NCBI GenBank assembly: GCA_020465985.1 | Contig: JAANYP010002658.1 | Location: 310,001 to 374,000, forward strand | Length of the DNA: 64,000 nucleotides | Direction: 5' to 3' | Source of the DNA: Centrapalus pauciflorus | Taxonomy: Eukaryota > Streptophyta > Magnoliopsida > Asterales > Asteraceae | Shown: piece by piece, positions 50,474-64,000 of the stretch | Layout of the letters: each line of letters starts with the position of its first letter | Position numbering within the stretch: the stretch's first letter is position 1 | Notes under the pieces: model-generated | What the model was told of the DNA's origin: nothing | Seen by the model: only the letters and a program-made list of their open reading frames with translations | Databases searched by the model: none | Position numbers and translations under genes: made by a program

Positions 50474-52366
50474 ATGGCGAATTGCTCCATTGGTACTGTT
50501 CATACCTTTCTCAAACTCCCAGGTATTTCTATTACCAAATGTTTCCTTCTTCCTTCAAAAACCCATTTCTTGGTTTTTCATTTAGGTTTAAGATTGAAGA
50601 TTTTAGCTCCATTTCACTCGAATTCTTCCTCAAATTGTGATCATCCTCGGTCTATACTCGAAAAAGTTAAAAACTTGGATGATGCTTTGATTTTGTTCGA
50701 TGAAATGACACAGAGACAACCTCTGCCATCGGTTGTTGAGTTTAATCAGTTGCTCAATGCTGTTACCAGAATGAATGAGTATTTATGGTCGGTTCATCTT
50801 TTTAAACAATTGTGTGCCCTTAGTGTTGCTGTTGACGAGTACACTACAAGTATTGTGATCAACTGTTGTTGTCAATTATTTCGCACCAATGATGGTTTTG
50901 CAGTACTAGGATGTTGTTTCAAGCGAGGTATGAAACCTAACGTTTACACTTTTAATACACTTTTAAATGGACTCATCCTAGAAGACAGGATTCTTGAGGC
51001 AGAGATACTCTTCAAGAAGCTCATCAAACACAATATTTGTAGACCTAATGTAGTTACATACAGCACAATGATTAAAGGGCTTTGCAAGTTTGGCAATAAC
51101 GTTACTGCCATTGCCTTGCTTAGACTAATGGAAGAACAACGATGCAAACCTAATGTGGTTACATATAACACCATCATTGATAGTCTTTGCAAGGATAAAT
51201 TGATAGATGATGCTCTCAACCTCTTTAAAGAAATGGTATTCCACAAAGACATCCGGCCTGATGTCGTCACTTACAGCTCTTTGATTTGTGGCCTCTGCAA
51301 GTTAGGTCGCTGGGATGAGGTCCATAAGATGCTAAAAGAAATGGAGGATGCAAGGATCTGTCCGAATGTGCTCACCTTTAATGTATTAGTTGATGCATTT
51401 TGCAAGAAAGGTAGCATAGATGACGCGGAGGCTGTTATCAACATCATGCTTGATAAAGGTGAGGTTCCTAACATAGTGACATACAATTCACTCATAGATG
51501 GTTATTGTTTACAAGGTGAAATGAGCAAAGCAATGACACATTTTGATTCACTGATGTGTGGAGGTCTTGTTCCTAATGTTTTTACTTATAACAGTATATT
51601 GAACGGGTATTGCAAGAAACTGAACATTGAAGAGGCCATGAATCTTTTTCTTGAAATGAATAAAAAAGGTGTGAAACCCGACATAGTCACTTATAACATC
51701 ATGATACAGGGACTGTTTCGGGCTAAATGTTGTGAAGAGGCTCGTAAACTCTTTGATGAGATGCTAGCACAAGGGCATATTACAGATGATTGTACATATC
51801 GTATAATTTTAGAGGGTCTTTGCTACAATCTTCAACTGGAAGACGCACTGTCTTTGTTTCATTCGGTGGGAGATAGCAAGCTTAATTCAAATATTGTTGT
51901 GTACAACATCCTTATTGATGGTGCAAGTAAATGCAGGAAACTTGATGTTGCCAAGGAACTTTTTCATGATCTACATGTGAAAGGTTTGGTACCAAATGTT
52001 CAGACATATACAGTGTTGATTGGTAGCTTTTGTAGGGAAGGTCTATTGTGGGATGCGAAGCAGTTGTTTCTTACAATGGAAGAGAGTGGTTGTCCTCCGA
52101 ATGATGTCACTTATCGTGTTCTTCTTCAAGGATATATGAAGAACAAGGAGTGTGGTGATGTGGAGATGCTTTTACAAGAAATGGATGGAAAAGATTACTC
52201 ACTCGATGCTTCGACTTCTTCACTGCTACTTGAGCTAATCGCAAGTGGATCATTGAAAACCACTCTTCTTAAATTGATCGGTAAGCTTGTGCAAAAAGAA
52301 TTGATGGACACTTCTAGTTATTCTTATAGGAAGCATTCTAGGAGAGAAACTAATTGTCGAAGCTAG
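50474..52366 (+). CDS. P-class PPR protein B, restorer-of-fertility-like
   Basis: It encodes 630 aa from ATG 50474 (MANCSIGTVHT) to TAG. It is intronless and has the same organisation as gene A: a likely mitochondrial transit peptide, 14-15 P-type PPR motifs and no editing domains. It lacks three codons found in gene A near residue 60 and has about 32 substitutions. Several are at motif boundaries (KPNV, RPNV and VPNV where A has PD; VVTYNTII where A has VVTYSTII; ITDD where A has ITND). A 2.8-kb transposon cluster ends only 113 bp upstream of the ATG, so its promoter is not that of gene A. No disabling mutation was seen. It is predicted to bind an organelle RNA, with a target that may differ from that of A. 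Confidence 0.9.
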   Translation: MANCSIGTVHTFLKLPGISITKCFLLPSKTHFLVFHLGLRLKILAPFHSNSSSNCDHPRSILEKVKNLDDALILFDEMTQRQPLPSVVEFNQLLNAVTRMNEYLWSVHLFKQLCALSVAVDEYTTSIVINCCCQLFRTNDGFAVLGCCFKRGMKPNVYTFNTLLNGLILEDRILEAEILFKKLIKHNICRPNVVTYSTMIKGLCKFGNNVTAIALLRLMEEQRCKPNVVTYNTIIDSLCKDKLIDDALNLFKEMVFHKDIRPDVVTYSSLICGLCKLGRWDEVHKMLKEMEDARICPNVLTFNVLVDAFCKKGSIDDAEAVINIMLDKGEVPNIVTYNSLIDGYCLQGEMSKAMTHFDSLMCGGLVPNVFTYNSILNGYCKKLNIEEAMNLFLEMNKKGVKPDIVTYNIMIQGLFRAKCCEEARKLFDEMLAQGHITDDCTYRIILEGLCYNLQLEDALSLFHSVGDSKLNSNIVVYNILIDGASKCRKLDVAKELFHDLHVKGLVPNVQTYTVLIGSFCREGLLWDAKQLFLTMEESGCPPNDVTYRVLLQGYMKNKECGDVEMLLQEMDGKDYSLDASTSSLLLELIASGSLKTTLLKLIGKLVQKELMDTSSYSYRKHSRRETNCRS

Positions 52367-52496
52367 CCATTCTATGAGAGGATTTACAAGGATTGTACCT
52401 ACAAAATGTTTGAAAGCGCGAAATTGGTACCAAATTCCATTTGTGCTACATATGTTTGATCATAGGACCTTTATATTTAAATCAATTCACATCTCT

Positions 52497-52552
<56 letters not shown>

Positions 52553-52621
52553 CTGAAGTAGAATTCTGTTTTGCTAATTTCATGGAGACCAACAGTTACA
52601 TATTCTTTGTATTTTCTTTGT
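52367..52621 (+). other. 3' flank of PPR gene B with (TA)n (repeat unit 3 of 4)
   Basis: Same block as 38011 onward. The TA site at 52498-52549 is a pure array with no inserted element. Confidence 0.75.
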
Positions 52622-54869
52622 TTGATTATTAAGTTAAAAGTTTCTATGCTTTTTCTTGAACAGTGATGATAGATTCCTTTCGTTTGCCATCACCTCAGAA
52701 AAAAAAAGTTCTAATCTTTATGCACTTTTGCTGATAATGTAACCTGTATATTAAAATTCAATAACTTGTTAAACATTTCAAACTTTATTTGACAGAGAGT
52801 ATCATAAAAACTACAACGGCTTGAACACCAGTCTTTCTAAATTATCGTCAAAACTGTGTTCAGCTTTCCTTTTACATCTTCAGTAAGAGCATCCAAGTTT
52901 TCAGTGTGTTTCAAATGTCTTTCATGGCCATTTTTATGATCTATACATCTTTGGTATCTGTTGTATCCGACATTGGGTAGGCTAATCCACGGTATTTGAA
53001 TCCTTCATTGTTAAATGTGACTCGAATATTGGTGACCCGAGCGGATGTGAAACCGGTCCGACGAGGTGGAAAAAGCTCCAATGTGGTTTTTGATGTGATA
53101 AGTTTTTGTCTTGAGCTGTAGTTGGGCTCGACCCATTACCGGTTATAGTTTCAATAGGGTTTTGCCTTTCGTCTATAGATCGTAATTGATAGCTATGGTT
53201 TATGCACTCTCTTCGATTGATTAACTCTAATAAAAGAATACTCCTCTTGCCTGTGGACGTAGGTCTATTCAACCAACCACGTAAATCTCGCATGTTTTTG
53301 TGTGTGTGCCGGTGTGATCATTTCATAACAATCGCCACACACATTAAAATCAGGTAATGATCGCCCAAAGGGAGACTAGCATGGCCACACAAAAGTTGTC
53401 ATTTATTCTCTTCTGTTATGTACAATCTTCTAGTAAATAAGATTTACTTTTTGTTAAATACAAAAAAAAAGTCCTTTTCTTCCCCAGTATTCCCCCAAAA
53501 GACTCGCGACTCATTTATTTTTCCTATGGGTTCCGTTCCATATTTCATATAGATAGAAGTATTTACTATTATTATATGTTAAATGAGACCAAAACGACGA
53601 AATGGACATAAAATTATAGATTGTAACAGAGGAGATAACGATGTGGAAAACAAGACAGGAATTCTTTTCCCATTGGCCAAGATTTGAACATTCGACCTAT
53701 AGTACAATTGAGCATGTTTTACATAAGATTCATGGACATGATGTGAATGTCATGATTTGGACATAAGTATTAGTATTCTTTTGTGAAATCAGCCATGTGA
53801 ATTAGCATTCAACCCCTGGTTATTCAAACCTCTGAGGCTTGCTATCATGAGCATTGCTTTTTTAGATGAGCGCCTACACACAATTATCATTTTTCTTCTC
53901 TTTTTGTGCATGGTTCATGCCGTGCACTTCTCTAGTGATCTGCACAAACACACAGTAAAACTGCACTTGTTGGGTTTATGTTTTGGCTGCCATATTATGC
54001 AGTAAGGTGGCTGTTTGGCATCTTACACTGCCACGTTTTCTTCTGAAGAGCACCTATAGGTAACTGCATCATTTTCTATTTCTCGTTACAGGACTGCATA
54101 TGTATGTGCAAGTATTTATATTCATGGCATTATTAATACTTTTTTAATTGTGCAGAAGTGATTCCACTTACCACATGTGAAGCAGTGAAGTCTAGAATTT
54201 TTAGTTCCTTTGTTGTGGGTTGATGGTATGTGATTTTTATGGATTTGTTTTAGTATCCCGATAATTACAAAGGTAAACTCGAATTCTTGAATCCACTTGT
54301 TTAGATGTTTTTGAACGAATTATACATAGATGTCTTGCCTTAAATTTGGCGATGTGTGTTACTGAGCTAAATAAAAACTCTCAAGCAATCGCATTCTTAT
54401 TTTCGAGGGGCTAGTTGTTCCACAGTTGTGACCTGCAGGTATTTCTGGACCAAGAAGTTGACTGAAGTTCGGTGCATGGTATTCCAAATCAAGGTTACGG
54501 CTTCAGGGTTCGTTTGGTCAAATTCCAATTTCGGGAACACTTCCGCTTCACTTTTGTGGATTTCTTCTCCTCTGTCATTGGCAACTGCATGATCGTCCAT
54601 GAGTAAAGTTTTTATGTTTTGTTATTCAAATTGAGCAATTGTTTTCTTCAGTGTTCTTTTGATATCTTTCCTTACAACAAAACATCAGAAGTAATTGTTG
54701 GGGTTAATATGCAGCTGTCTGAAATCTTATCTGATGTCATATTATTACTTTTTTTCTTAATTTTTTAAAAATATTCTAACATTTGTTAGCAACACTTTGA
54801 ACTAGGCATAAAATATGCTACTGTTAACAATATCTCAAATATTATATTGGTACTGAAATATACCTTTAG
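52622..54869. other. duplicated spacer B
   Basis: No gene. It matches spacer A (39881-42105) throughout, including the LTR remnant at 52959-53330. It carries a short private insertion near 54031 (ACGTTTTCTTCTGAAGAGC). Confidence 0.65.
52959..53330 (+). mobile_element. copia LTR remnant (solo), copy B
   Basis: Duplicate of 40222-40594: TGTTGTATCCGACATTGGG start, TGTGGACGTAGG and CCACGTAAATCTC motifs, TTTCATAACA end. Confidence 0.65.
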
Positions 54870-55294
54870 TTTATGGTGCAAGTAAATGCAGGAAACTTGA
54901 TGTTGCAAAGGAACTTTTTCATGATCTACATGTGAAAGGTTTGGTACCAAATGTTCAGACATATACAGTGTTGATTGGTAGCTTTTGTAGGGAAGGTCTA
55001 CTGTGGGTTGCGAAGCAATTGTTTCTTACGATGAAAGAGAGTGGTTGTCCTCCGAACGATGTCACTTATCGTGTTCTTCTTCAAGGATATATGAAGAACA
55101 AGGAGTGTGGTGATGTGAAGATGCTTTTACAAGAAATGGATGGAAAAGATTACTCACTTGATGCTTCGACTTCTTCACTGCTACTTGAGCTAATCGCAAA
55201 ATTGATCGGTAAGCTTGTGCAAAAAGAATTGATGGACACTTCTAGTTATTCTTATAGGAAGCATTCTAGGAGAAAAACTAATTGTCGAAGCTAG
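54870..55294 (+). pseudogene. detached C-terminal copy of the PPR gene (B')
   Basis: Counterpart of 42106-42557, starting at TTATGGTGCAAGTAAATGC and ending at TAG 55294. It has an in-frame 27-nt deletion near 55199 that removes nine residues (LELIAKLIGK where the full genes have LELIASGSLK then a further stretch), plus WVAK and VKMLL changes. It has no upstream ATG in frame. Confidence 0.8.
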
Positions 55295-55436
55295 CTATTC
55301 TATGAGAGGATTGTACCTACAAAAATGTTCAAAAGCGCGCCGAATTTGTACTTATTTCCATTTGTGCTACATATGTTTGATCATAGGACCTTTTATATTT
55401 AAATGAATTCACATCTCTTGCATATATATATATATA
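55295..55436 (+). other. 3' flank of PPR tail B' (repeat unit 4 of 4)
   Basis: Block with GATCATAGGACC and CACATCTCTTGCATATATA. It ends in a short TA run, then (GA)n, where the foldback cluster begins. Confidence 0.7.
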
Positions 55437-55743
55437 GAGAGAGAGAGAGAGGTGGGTTCAATGAAGAACCTCCATGCATCGAAGAACCTTGAAGAACCTC
55501 CATGCACCACCATAAATGCATCACAATTTCCCCGTAATGCATCATTATTTCCACGTGATGCATCAAATTCTCGCGTGATGCATCAAATTCTCGCGTGATG
55601 CATCAATTTTTACATTAATTCCACGTGATGTATCAAATTCCCGCGTGATGCATCAATTTCTACGTGATGCATTTCAGTTTTTCTAGCGATGCATTGTGGT
55701 TCTTCAAGGTTCTTCGATGCATAAGGTTCTTCATTGAATCCAC

Positions 55744-55747
<4 letters not shown>
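55437..55747 (+). mobile_element. TA-embedded foldback, palindrome-repeat family, copy 2
   Basis: The ends are GTGGGTTCAATGAAGAACC on the left and GGTTCTTCATTGAATCCAC on the right. The interior (55533-55676) has about seven direct repeats of roughly 20 bp built on GTGATGCATCAAATTC, most containing the palindrome TGATGCATCA. The reverse complement of the element at 10324-10570 aligns with it nearly end to end. A TA array follows directly. Confidence 0.78.

Positions 55748-55804
<57 letters not shown>
55748..55804. repeat. (TA)n microsatellite
   Basis: TA array separating the two foldbacks. Confidence 0.95.
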
Positions 55805-58125
<2,321 letters not shown>

Positions 58126-58275
58126 ATTGTATCAGACATTGGGTAGGCTAATCCATGGTATTAGAATCCATCTTTGTTAAATGTGACTTGAATATTGGTG
58201 ACCCGATCGGATGTGAAACTGATCTGACGAGGTGGAAAAAGCTCCAATGTGATATTTTTGATGTGATAAGTTTTC
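58126..58275 (+). repeat. third, truncated copy of the copia LTR / spacer block
   Basis: TATTGTATCAGACATTGGGTAGG to GATGTGATAAGTTTT matches 40222-40370 and 52959-53107, together with about 85 bp upstream (AGAGCATCCATGTTTTCAGTG). The match then stops. This indicates an additional, more diverged partial copy of the duplicated segment. Confidence 0.7.
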
Positions 58276-58378
58276 TTCTTGAACAGTCAAGCCTAACCAA
58301 ACTTTTAAAACCTGAACTTTCAGTAGCGTTAAAACCGATAAACAATAAATTTTGGTCAGGGTTGACATTTTCATCTCA

Positions 58379-58830
58379 TTCAAGCACATGGGTCAAACGT
58401 GTTGATGACCAAAACTCACAAATTATACGTACAATTGAAATTTTTTCAAAAAACAATTTATTTAATACACAATTTTTACAAATTTTTATTTTTAAGAAAA
58501 CTTATGTTCTAGCTTAGTTCTTTTACTACAGATGATTTTAACCGTCCGACCTGTTTGGCCCATTGGTTCACAATTGTCAACCTTAATTTTGGTTGACAAA
58601 CTCATTCAAGCACATAGGTCAAACGGGTTGATGACCAAAACTCACAAATTATACGTAAAATTGAAATTTTTTCAAAAAACAATTTATTTAATACACAATT
58701 TTTACAAATTTTCATTTTTAAGATAAGTTATGTTCTAGCTTAGTTCTTTTACTACGGATGATTTTAATCGTCCGACCCGTTTGGCCCATTGGTTCACAAT
58801 TGTCACCCTTAATTTTGGTTGACAAACTCA
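58379..58830 (+). repeat. 222-bp tandem duplication
   Basis: Two head-to-tail copies (about 58379-58600 and 58601-58830), each from CATTCAAGCACAT(G/A)GGTC to TTTTGGTTGACAAACTC, over 95% alike by eye. The open frames within are duplicated but have no known domain. Confidence 0.88.
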
Positions 58831-59886
58831 TAAACTCGATTCATCTAAAACAATTTACATATTCCCTAACAATAATCGAGAATTGACCATAATCGACATT
58901 GTTTATTGCTACCTACATTAGACTAATCAAGCAATTACGGCTTCACACTCCAATCTACAAACTTTGACATTTAAATATGGGTTAAACTCGTACAAATATA
59001 TGTTACTTTACTGAAATTACTCAATGACTAATCTAGTTACTTTTTTATCTCATTCTTACTTGTACTTAAAATTTATTGTTGAGATGATACTTTTGATTAA
59101 CGGTTACCGGTTCTACCGGTAAAGATATTATATTTGTGTTTTTAGAAGTATTAAAAGGATGTGTATGCTTACGTGGATTTTCTGAATTATTTATATTTAT
59201 TTAAAATCCACGTAAGCATCATGTTATTAAAAACATGCCACATTATCATTTGAATCAACAAAAACTGTCATATCAACATAGTTACTGCTTACACGTATCA
59301 TATCGACAAGTTATTTGGAGTACAAGTGTCATCTGGTCAAATAAAAAGGTTAATTAGTCATTTAGGTAAATTGAGAAAAGTATGTTGCATTTGTACGACT
59401 TTAACCCTTTAAATAATGATCAATTACTAAAAATAGTAACAACTTTTTAATTTTTAATTATTTATAATAACATATTTATTTTTTATCACTAATAGTATCA
59501 ACTTTTTTATTTTTTATATGAATAACATCAACTTTTGTATCCTTAAATAACATTAACTTCTGTATTTTTTTATTGTTATCTATAGCAATAATTTTTTTTA
59601 AGTTTTTCAATAAATGATAAAAAATATAAAAATCTATAATATTGATGATAAAAAGTAAATAATGTTGCTATAAATGCATAAAGTTGTTTCTATTTTTAGC
59701 AAATAGCTCTTTAAATAATTGATTCATCAATTAACTGATCAAAATTAAGAATAACAACATTCAAATACCACAGAGAATACACAAATATCCAAGAACATTG
59801 AAATCATATAAATCAAAAGTCTCAAAAACTCATTTGGAGCCAGACCTATGTTAAACCTCCAACTAGGGAATGATAATCTATCTCTA
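58831..59886. other. non-coding DNA with two inverted repeats
   Basis: No gene recognised. A hairpin with arms TGCTTACGTGGATTTT / AAAATCCACGTAAGCA lies at 59169-59220. A degenerate foldback at about 59425-59710 (TACTAAAAATAGTAAC left, complement right) resembles the arms of the GT34-carrying element. Confidence 0.5.
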
Positions 59887-60371
59887 TCTATACTATTAAA
59901 AGAGTAACTATACTCATTTCTGGTGAAGCCACGTGTCCTCACCATAAATCGACACGTGGCATTTATAAATTTTAAAAATAATAAAGAAATATAAGTCAAA
60001 TCTAATATAATCTACTTTTAAATTCAAATCAAATCAAACAGCATCTAATACTCTATTAACTTATTAATTAAATCTATACAAATCTAATATAATCCACTTT
60101 TAAATTAAAATCAAATCAAATTAAACAAAATCTAATAATCTACTAACTTATTAATTATAAGATAATATAATAAAAGTTTAAAAAAATATATAAGAAAATA
60201 ATTACTCTTCATATATATTTAGAAATATACAAAATTAATAGGTCATAATAAATAATAATATCATCTTATATACTTTTGTTTAAAAAATAATATTTATATC
60301 TTTATTTTTTTATTTATTATATTTTATACATATATTAAAAATATCCGCGTAATACGCGGGTAATAAACTAG
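59887..60371 (+). mobile_element. non-autonomous Helitron, 485 bp
   Basis: It starts TCTATACTATTAAAAGAG after an A, a start seen in many plant Helitrons. It ends with a strong hairpin (CCGCGTAATACGCGG at about 60345-60359) and terminal CTAG followed by T. It contains paired CACGTGTC / GACACGTGG motifs. It encodes nothing. Confidence 0.85.
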
Positions 60372-61145
60372 TTTATCAATTCATGAGTAAAGAGAAGAAA
60401 TATCAACTTACGAAATTGATTCCGTTTCTTTTCTTATCCTTTTGATTTAGTCAAAACACAACTAAACCCTCCAACTTCCAAGCTCTTGTCATTTAAAGGG
60501 TTTTGTTTCCGTTATGATGAAGTTACGAACTTTAATGCATAAAAACCCTACATTTTTTTTAGGGCTTAAATGAGATTTTGATATGTTCATATGTGGTAAC
60601 ATTTTCTTAATTTGTTGATATTTATTCTCCTTTTCATATTTAGGCTTTGCTACCCACCCTTCTCTTTTTCTTGTTGATTGATTGTTGTAGGATTATTGAA
60701 CGTTTTGTTATTTAGGGTCCTTGATTAATGTTATTTTGGGTTCTTGATTTCTATTCTCCATTTTGGGTTCTTGATTTCTGTTAATATATTTTTTTATTTT
60801 GATGTTAGGATTCTTTAGGTTTTGTTTCAGAATTAGAATCTGGTTATAGATCTTCATTTCTTATGGGCTTTTCAAATATTATGTTTTGGAACTCAAATAT
60901 TGTTGGCTGGCCAATAGTAGTGGCATGTGTTTGATGTTGGTGGTCTGCGTCGGTAGTGGTGGCCGATGTTGGTTCCTTAAAAACAGCCAAGAACAATTAA
61001 TAACATCTTGAATATCTAAATAATATATTGAATGTGTTCTTAAATTTATCCATAAATAATTAAGTTAAAACATCTGAATTCTAATTGTATTGATTAAAAA
61101 ACTATGACAAATAAATAAGTTGATTAAACCTTTTAATTTTTAGTT

Positions 61146-61146
<1 letters not shown>
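60372..61146. other. non-coding DNA
   Basis: No gene recognised. Repeated TTGGGTTCTTGATTTCT at about 60736-60780. Confidence 0.4.

Positions 61147-61222
<76 letters not shown>
61147..61222. repeat. (TAA)n microsatellite
   Basis: About 25 uninterrupted ATA/TAA units, directly left of MITE family II copy 3. Confidence 0.95.
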
Positions 61223-61399
61223 GGGTTTATTATGAAAAAACCAATATTTTTTCACATTTTTTGCGTCATCCCTCCGTGTTATTTTTTACATAAAAAACTT
61301 AAGTTATTATTTTCTTTTTGGTTTAGTGAAATTTGGACATTAGACCCCAGTTATAATTTGTGAACTGGGTTTTAAAAAACTGAAAAACCGGGTTCTAAT
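61223..61399. mobile_element. MITE family II, copy 3, interrupted half
   Basis: It starts GGGTTTATTATGAAAAAAC and runs through GGTTTAGTGAAATTTGGAC and AAAAACCGGGTTCTAAT. It then stops at the LTR start at 61400, where the family normally continues. The other half should lie beyond the right edge, after the retrotransposon. Confidence 0.8.
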
Positions 61400-62545
61400 T
61401 GTAACAACCTAACTTTTAGCCAATCATGTAATGCTTAATTTTGAGATAATAAAATAATTTTTGTTATATTATTTATGTTGCAATTATTAATTAAAGTATG
61501 AAAATGGATTAAGTAAATATGATTTTAAATTATATTTATGATAAAAATTAAAATGAGTAAAATAAAATATATGTAAAATACAAAAGTTTAGTGGGTTAAT
61601 TACATAAAAGACAAATATGATATATTTAAAACCAAATTAATGATCATTTAAGATCATTATCACCAAATCACTCTCTCTCTCTCTACTCTCTCTCTACATC
61701 CTACGGCCAAACATCAAAATTTATCAAAAATTTCATAAACTTGCAATCAATTGAAGAATTAAAGACAAAGGGAGTTGCAATCAACATCAAACTACAAAGA
61801 ATTTGAGGTAAAATTCACTTTTAATTTCGATTCTTATAGTGTTTGGTTCGGTTTTGTGATAAACCGAAACGAAGGTTTAAAATGATAAGATTTGTTGTTG
61901 CATGTATAGGATTCTTGTTAAGTATGATGAATTGAAATATATAAAAGTTATAGAAACAAAAATCAGAGGTTTGATCATCCAAATAGTTATGAAATCTGAA
62001 TTTTTATGATAAAATGATGTTCTTGATAAAAATGATTTATTTTGGATGATCTTGATAAGATTTTGATGTTATGGATAAGGAAAATTGTATAAAAACATTC
62101 AATTAATGATAATATAACATAATATTAAGTTGCATGTTGCTTAAAATGGGTTTTAGTAAAAATTTGACAAAATCCGTATGAATATATATAGAACACCAAG
62201 AACAAAATTCTGGAAAATATACTAAGTATGGGATCCGAATTCGGTTATACCCGAATTCGGATGGTTCTCTATTTCGGACCTCACCTTGTAAATAATTCGG
62301 ATGTAGCATTTCGGATTTTGAATGATCCGAATTCGGTGCCCATTTCGATTATGATCCTAATTCGGACTTATGCTCAAATTCGGATGATCCCAATTTCGGT
62401 CCTAAATATCCTAATTCGGATGGCTCAATTCGGATCACTTTGGTCCGGATCCGGATGATCCGAATCCGGGTCCCCAATCCGGATGGATCCGAATCCGGGT
62501 TGATCCGAATTCTATATATATTTTGATATTTTAATTAAATAAATG

Positions 62546-62630
<85 letters not shown>

Positions 62631-63866
62631 AGCTTTTGAGAATTTAATGAAACAAAGAATATAAATAAATAAAAGATTTATAAGATTATTAGTTATGAGA
62701 ATTAGATAGAATTAAAGATTTTAAAGACTAAAAGATGATAAAAATATGACATGATATTGATATTATAATTCTGGACAGGTTCAGTGAACTTCTGAACATA
62801 GAGACAAAGATTTAAAAGATTTAAAAGCGGGTCAAGACTTGATTTGACGGAGAACAGAACTGACAAAGATAAAACCCTGAGATAACTCAGGTGGCAGATT
62901 TTTATATCTGTTTGATAAAGACCCAGATCAGTGAGTTATAGATATTCAGATTGAACATGTTTAAATTCCGGTTGAGACATATTGTTGATGCTAGATTGAT
63001 TGACATTCATATATCAGCTTGATTGTGACCTGTGCACACCATGGTTCGGTGTTGCCCAGTGGATCATGATAGCTATTTGATTATCATTTCATATTGCATT
63101 TAAGACTTCTTCAGACATTGCTTTATGATTCATTGCTATCATGACTTCTATGACTTAAGCTTTCACTATTGATCAGACATTTGATAGATTTATTCAGCTT
63201 GATTAGCCTTGATGGTCTATTGTTCTAGACCTGGCTGTTTCACCAGTTCTTATGAACTTGGTAATGACCTACGATGTTCCGCCATATTGACTTACTGGTA
63301 GCTAGCCCAGTATGTGGCTGATCCCCACGATTTAAGCGTGAGTGTGGCCTGAACATCATCCAATTCTATGATTCTATGTCTCAATCCTGAGGGCTGTAGC
63401 AGCAGCCAAGACATATCATGCTAGACTGATGATCCGCTTGACATGCATGTTAATTTGAAAATCTATAAACTCACTAAGCTTTGCTTACAGTTGCTACATT
63501 ATAATTTTACAGGAAAAAGCAAAGGAATGTCACCTGCTGGACCTAGCTCTTAGGTCTATTAACGATCAAGACATAAGTATCATAGACCACTACACAACAA
63601 AACCTTTCGGTACAGATTGGAAGACAGCAATTGTTGTGGTTTTGGGTAGATTTGATATGATTCTATGATGTAATGATTAGATTAGATGGTACCCTTTTAT
63701 AACTTTAATTTGAAATATGTAATCTGTATAACTTAAATCCTAATCTGTATGTACATGTAATTTAATTTTCCGCATTATAATTACCCTATCTTAGTATGGT
63801 TGATATCGTATTGAAATTTATGGGACCTAGACTCTGAGGACTGCCCCGTAAGGGAAGGTCTTCACA
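61400..63866 (+). repeat. 5' LTR (about 2.47 kb) of an LTR retrotransposon, element truncated by the window edge
   Basis: It starts TGTAACAACC and ends GGTCTTCACA, three bases before a primer-binding site. LTR-like signals include a (TC)n region with CTACGGCC (61674-61705) and TTGAGGTAAAATTC near 61803. At 62225-62515 there is a run of GAATTCGG / GGATGATCC-type palindromic repeats, and at 62549-62627 a (TA)n array. Length and the TGTAACA start fit a Ty3-type (Tekay/Retand-like) element, but no coding region is visible to confirm this. Confidence 0.75.
62549..62627. repeat. (TA)n microsatellite in the LTR
   Basis: About 39 TA units inside the LTR. Confidence 0.95.
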
Positions 63867-63869
63867 GGA

Positions 63870-63881
63870 TGGTATCAGAGC
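63870..63881 (+). other. primer-binding site of the right-edge retrotransposon
   Basis: TGGTATCAGAGC, complementary to initiator-Met tRNA, 3 bp after the LTR. The internal region 63882-64000 that follows has no readable gag start before the window ends. Confidence 0.85.
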
Positions 63882-64000
63882 CCATAGTTTGAGTGAATCA
63901 AGTATTACGTGAGTATACTTGGTCTCAAACTGAAGCAATACATATGTATCAATCATTTAGGTGGTTTGAACTGAGATAGGATGTACAGACTATTAGGATG

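Noticed and set aside
59745..59999. 84-codon minus-strand frame with a hydrophobic C-terminal half
   Set aside because: Spans the Helitron border and has no recognised homology; the hydrophobic character is common in AT-rich DNA.

Overview
This window is plant nuclear DNA, almost certainly from a eudicot. It is strongly AT-rich and crowded with transposons. The evidence is spliced genes with GT/AG introns, plant-specific families (P-class PPR proteins, a GRAS fragment, a GT34 glycosyltransferase fragment), Ty1/copia and Ty3-like LTRs with an initiator-Met-tRNA primer site, and many MULE, hAT, Helitron, Harbinger and CACTA-type elements. The repeat flavour resembles Asteraceae or other asterids, but that is only an impression.

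Host genes are few. (1) 6031-8516 (minus): a complete four-exon very-long-chain enoyl-CoA reductase gene (ECR/CER10/TSC13 type, 310 aa when spliced). (2) 13512-14431 (minus): a 62-aa, two-exon small membrane protein with a 310-bp MULE-type MITE in its only intron. (3) 36109-38010 and 50474-52366 (plus): two intact, about 95% identical P-class PPR genes of the restorer-of-fertility-like type, each followed by a detached C-terminal copy (42106-42557 and 54870-55294).

Layout. 1-5.4 kb: AT-rich DNA, a hAT transposase relic and MITEs. 6-8.5 kb: ECR. 9.8-10.8 kb: a MULE-type foldback with a 9-bp target duplication (TSD), holding TA arrays and a nested foldback. 13.5-14.4 kb: the small membrane protein gene. 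15.0-18.3 kb: two adjacent MULEs with perfect 9-bp TSDs, the second a Pack-MULE carrying a GRAS fragment. 19.5-19.9 kb: a LINE 3' end. 20.9-24.2 kb: a complete but internally deleted copia element with 122-bp LTRs and TSD GCTTC. 29.4-32.4 kb: a chain of foldback elements separated by (TA)n arrays, one carrying a GT34 fragment. 32.9-33.7 kb: a hAT element. 34.35-44.34 kb and 46.98-57.65 kb: two copies of a roughly 10-kb segmental duplication, each holding PPR gene, spacer, PPR tail and spacer. Between them lies a solo LTR (44358-46180). 59.9-60.4 kb: a Helitron. From 61.4 kb: the 5' LTR and primer site of an LTR retrotransposon that runs off the right edge.

The duplicated PPR segments act as built-in empty-site controls. 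Comparing them gives the insertion points of a MULE (34680-35707), a hAT with a CCCTACC satellite (38241-39872), a two-gene MULE (47558-50024) with a neighbouring MITE, and several TA-embedded foldbacks. Two results stand out. One is a family of foldback elements confined to (TA)n microsatellites, two of them with internal 20-21-bp repeats centred on the palindrome TGATGCATCA. The other is that the two PPR paralogues differ at a disproportionate number of predicted RNA-recognition residues. Percentages and counts were made by eye from the printed sequence.
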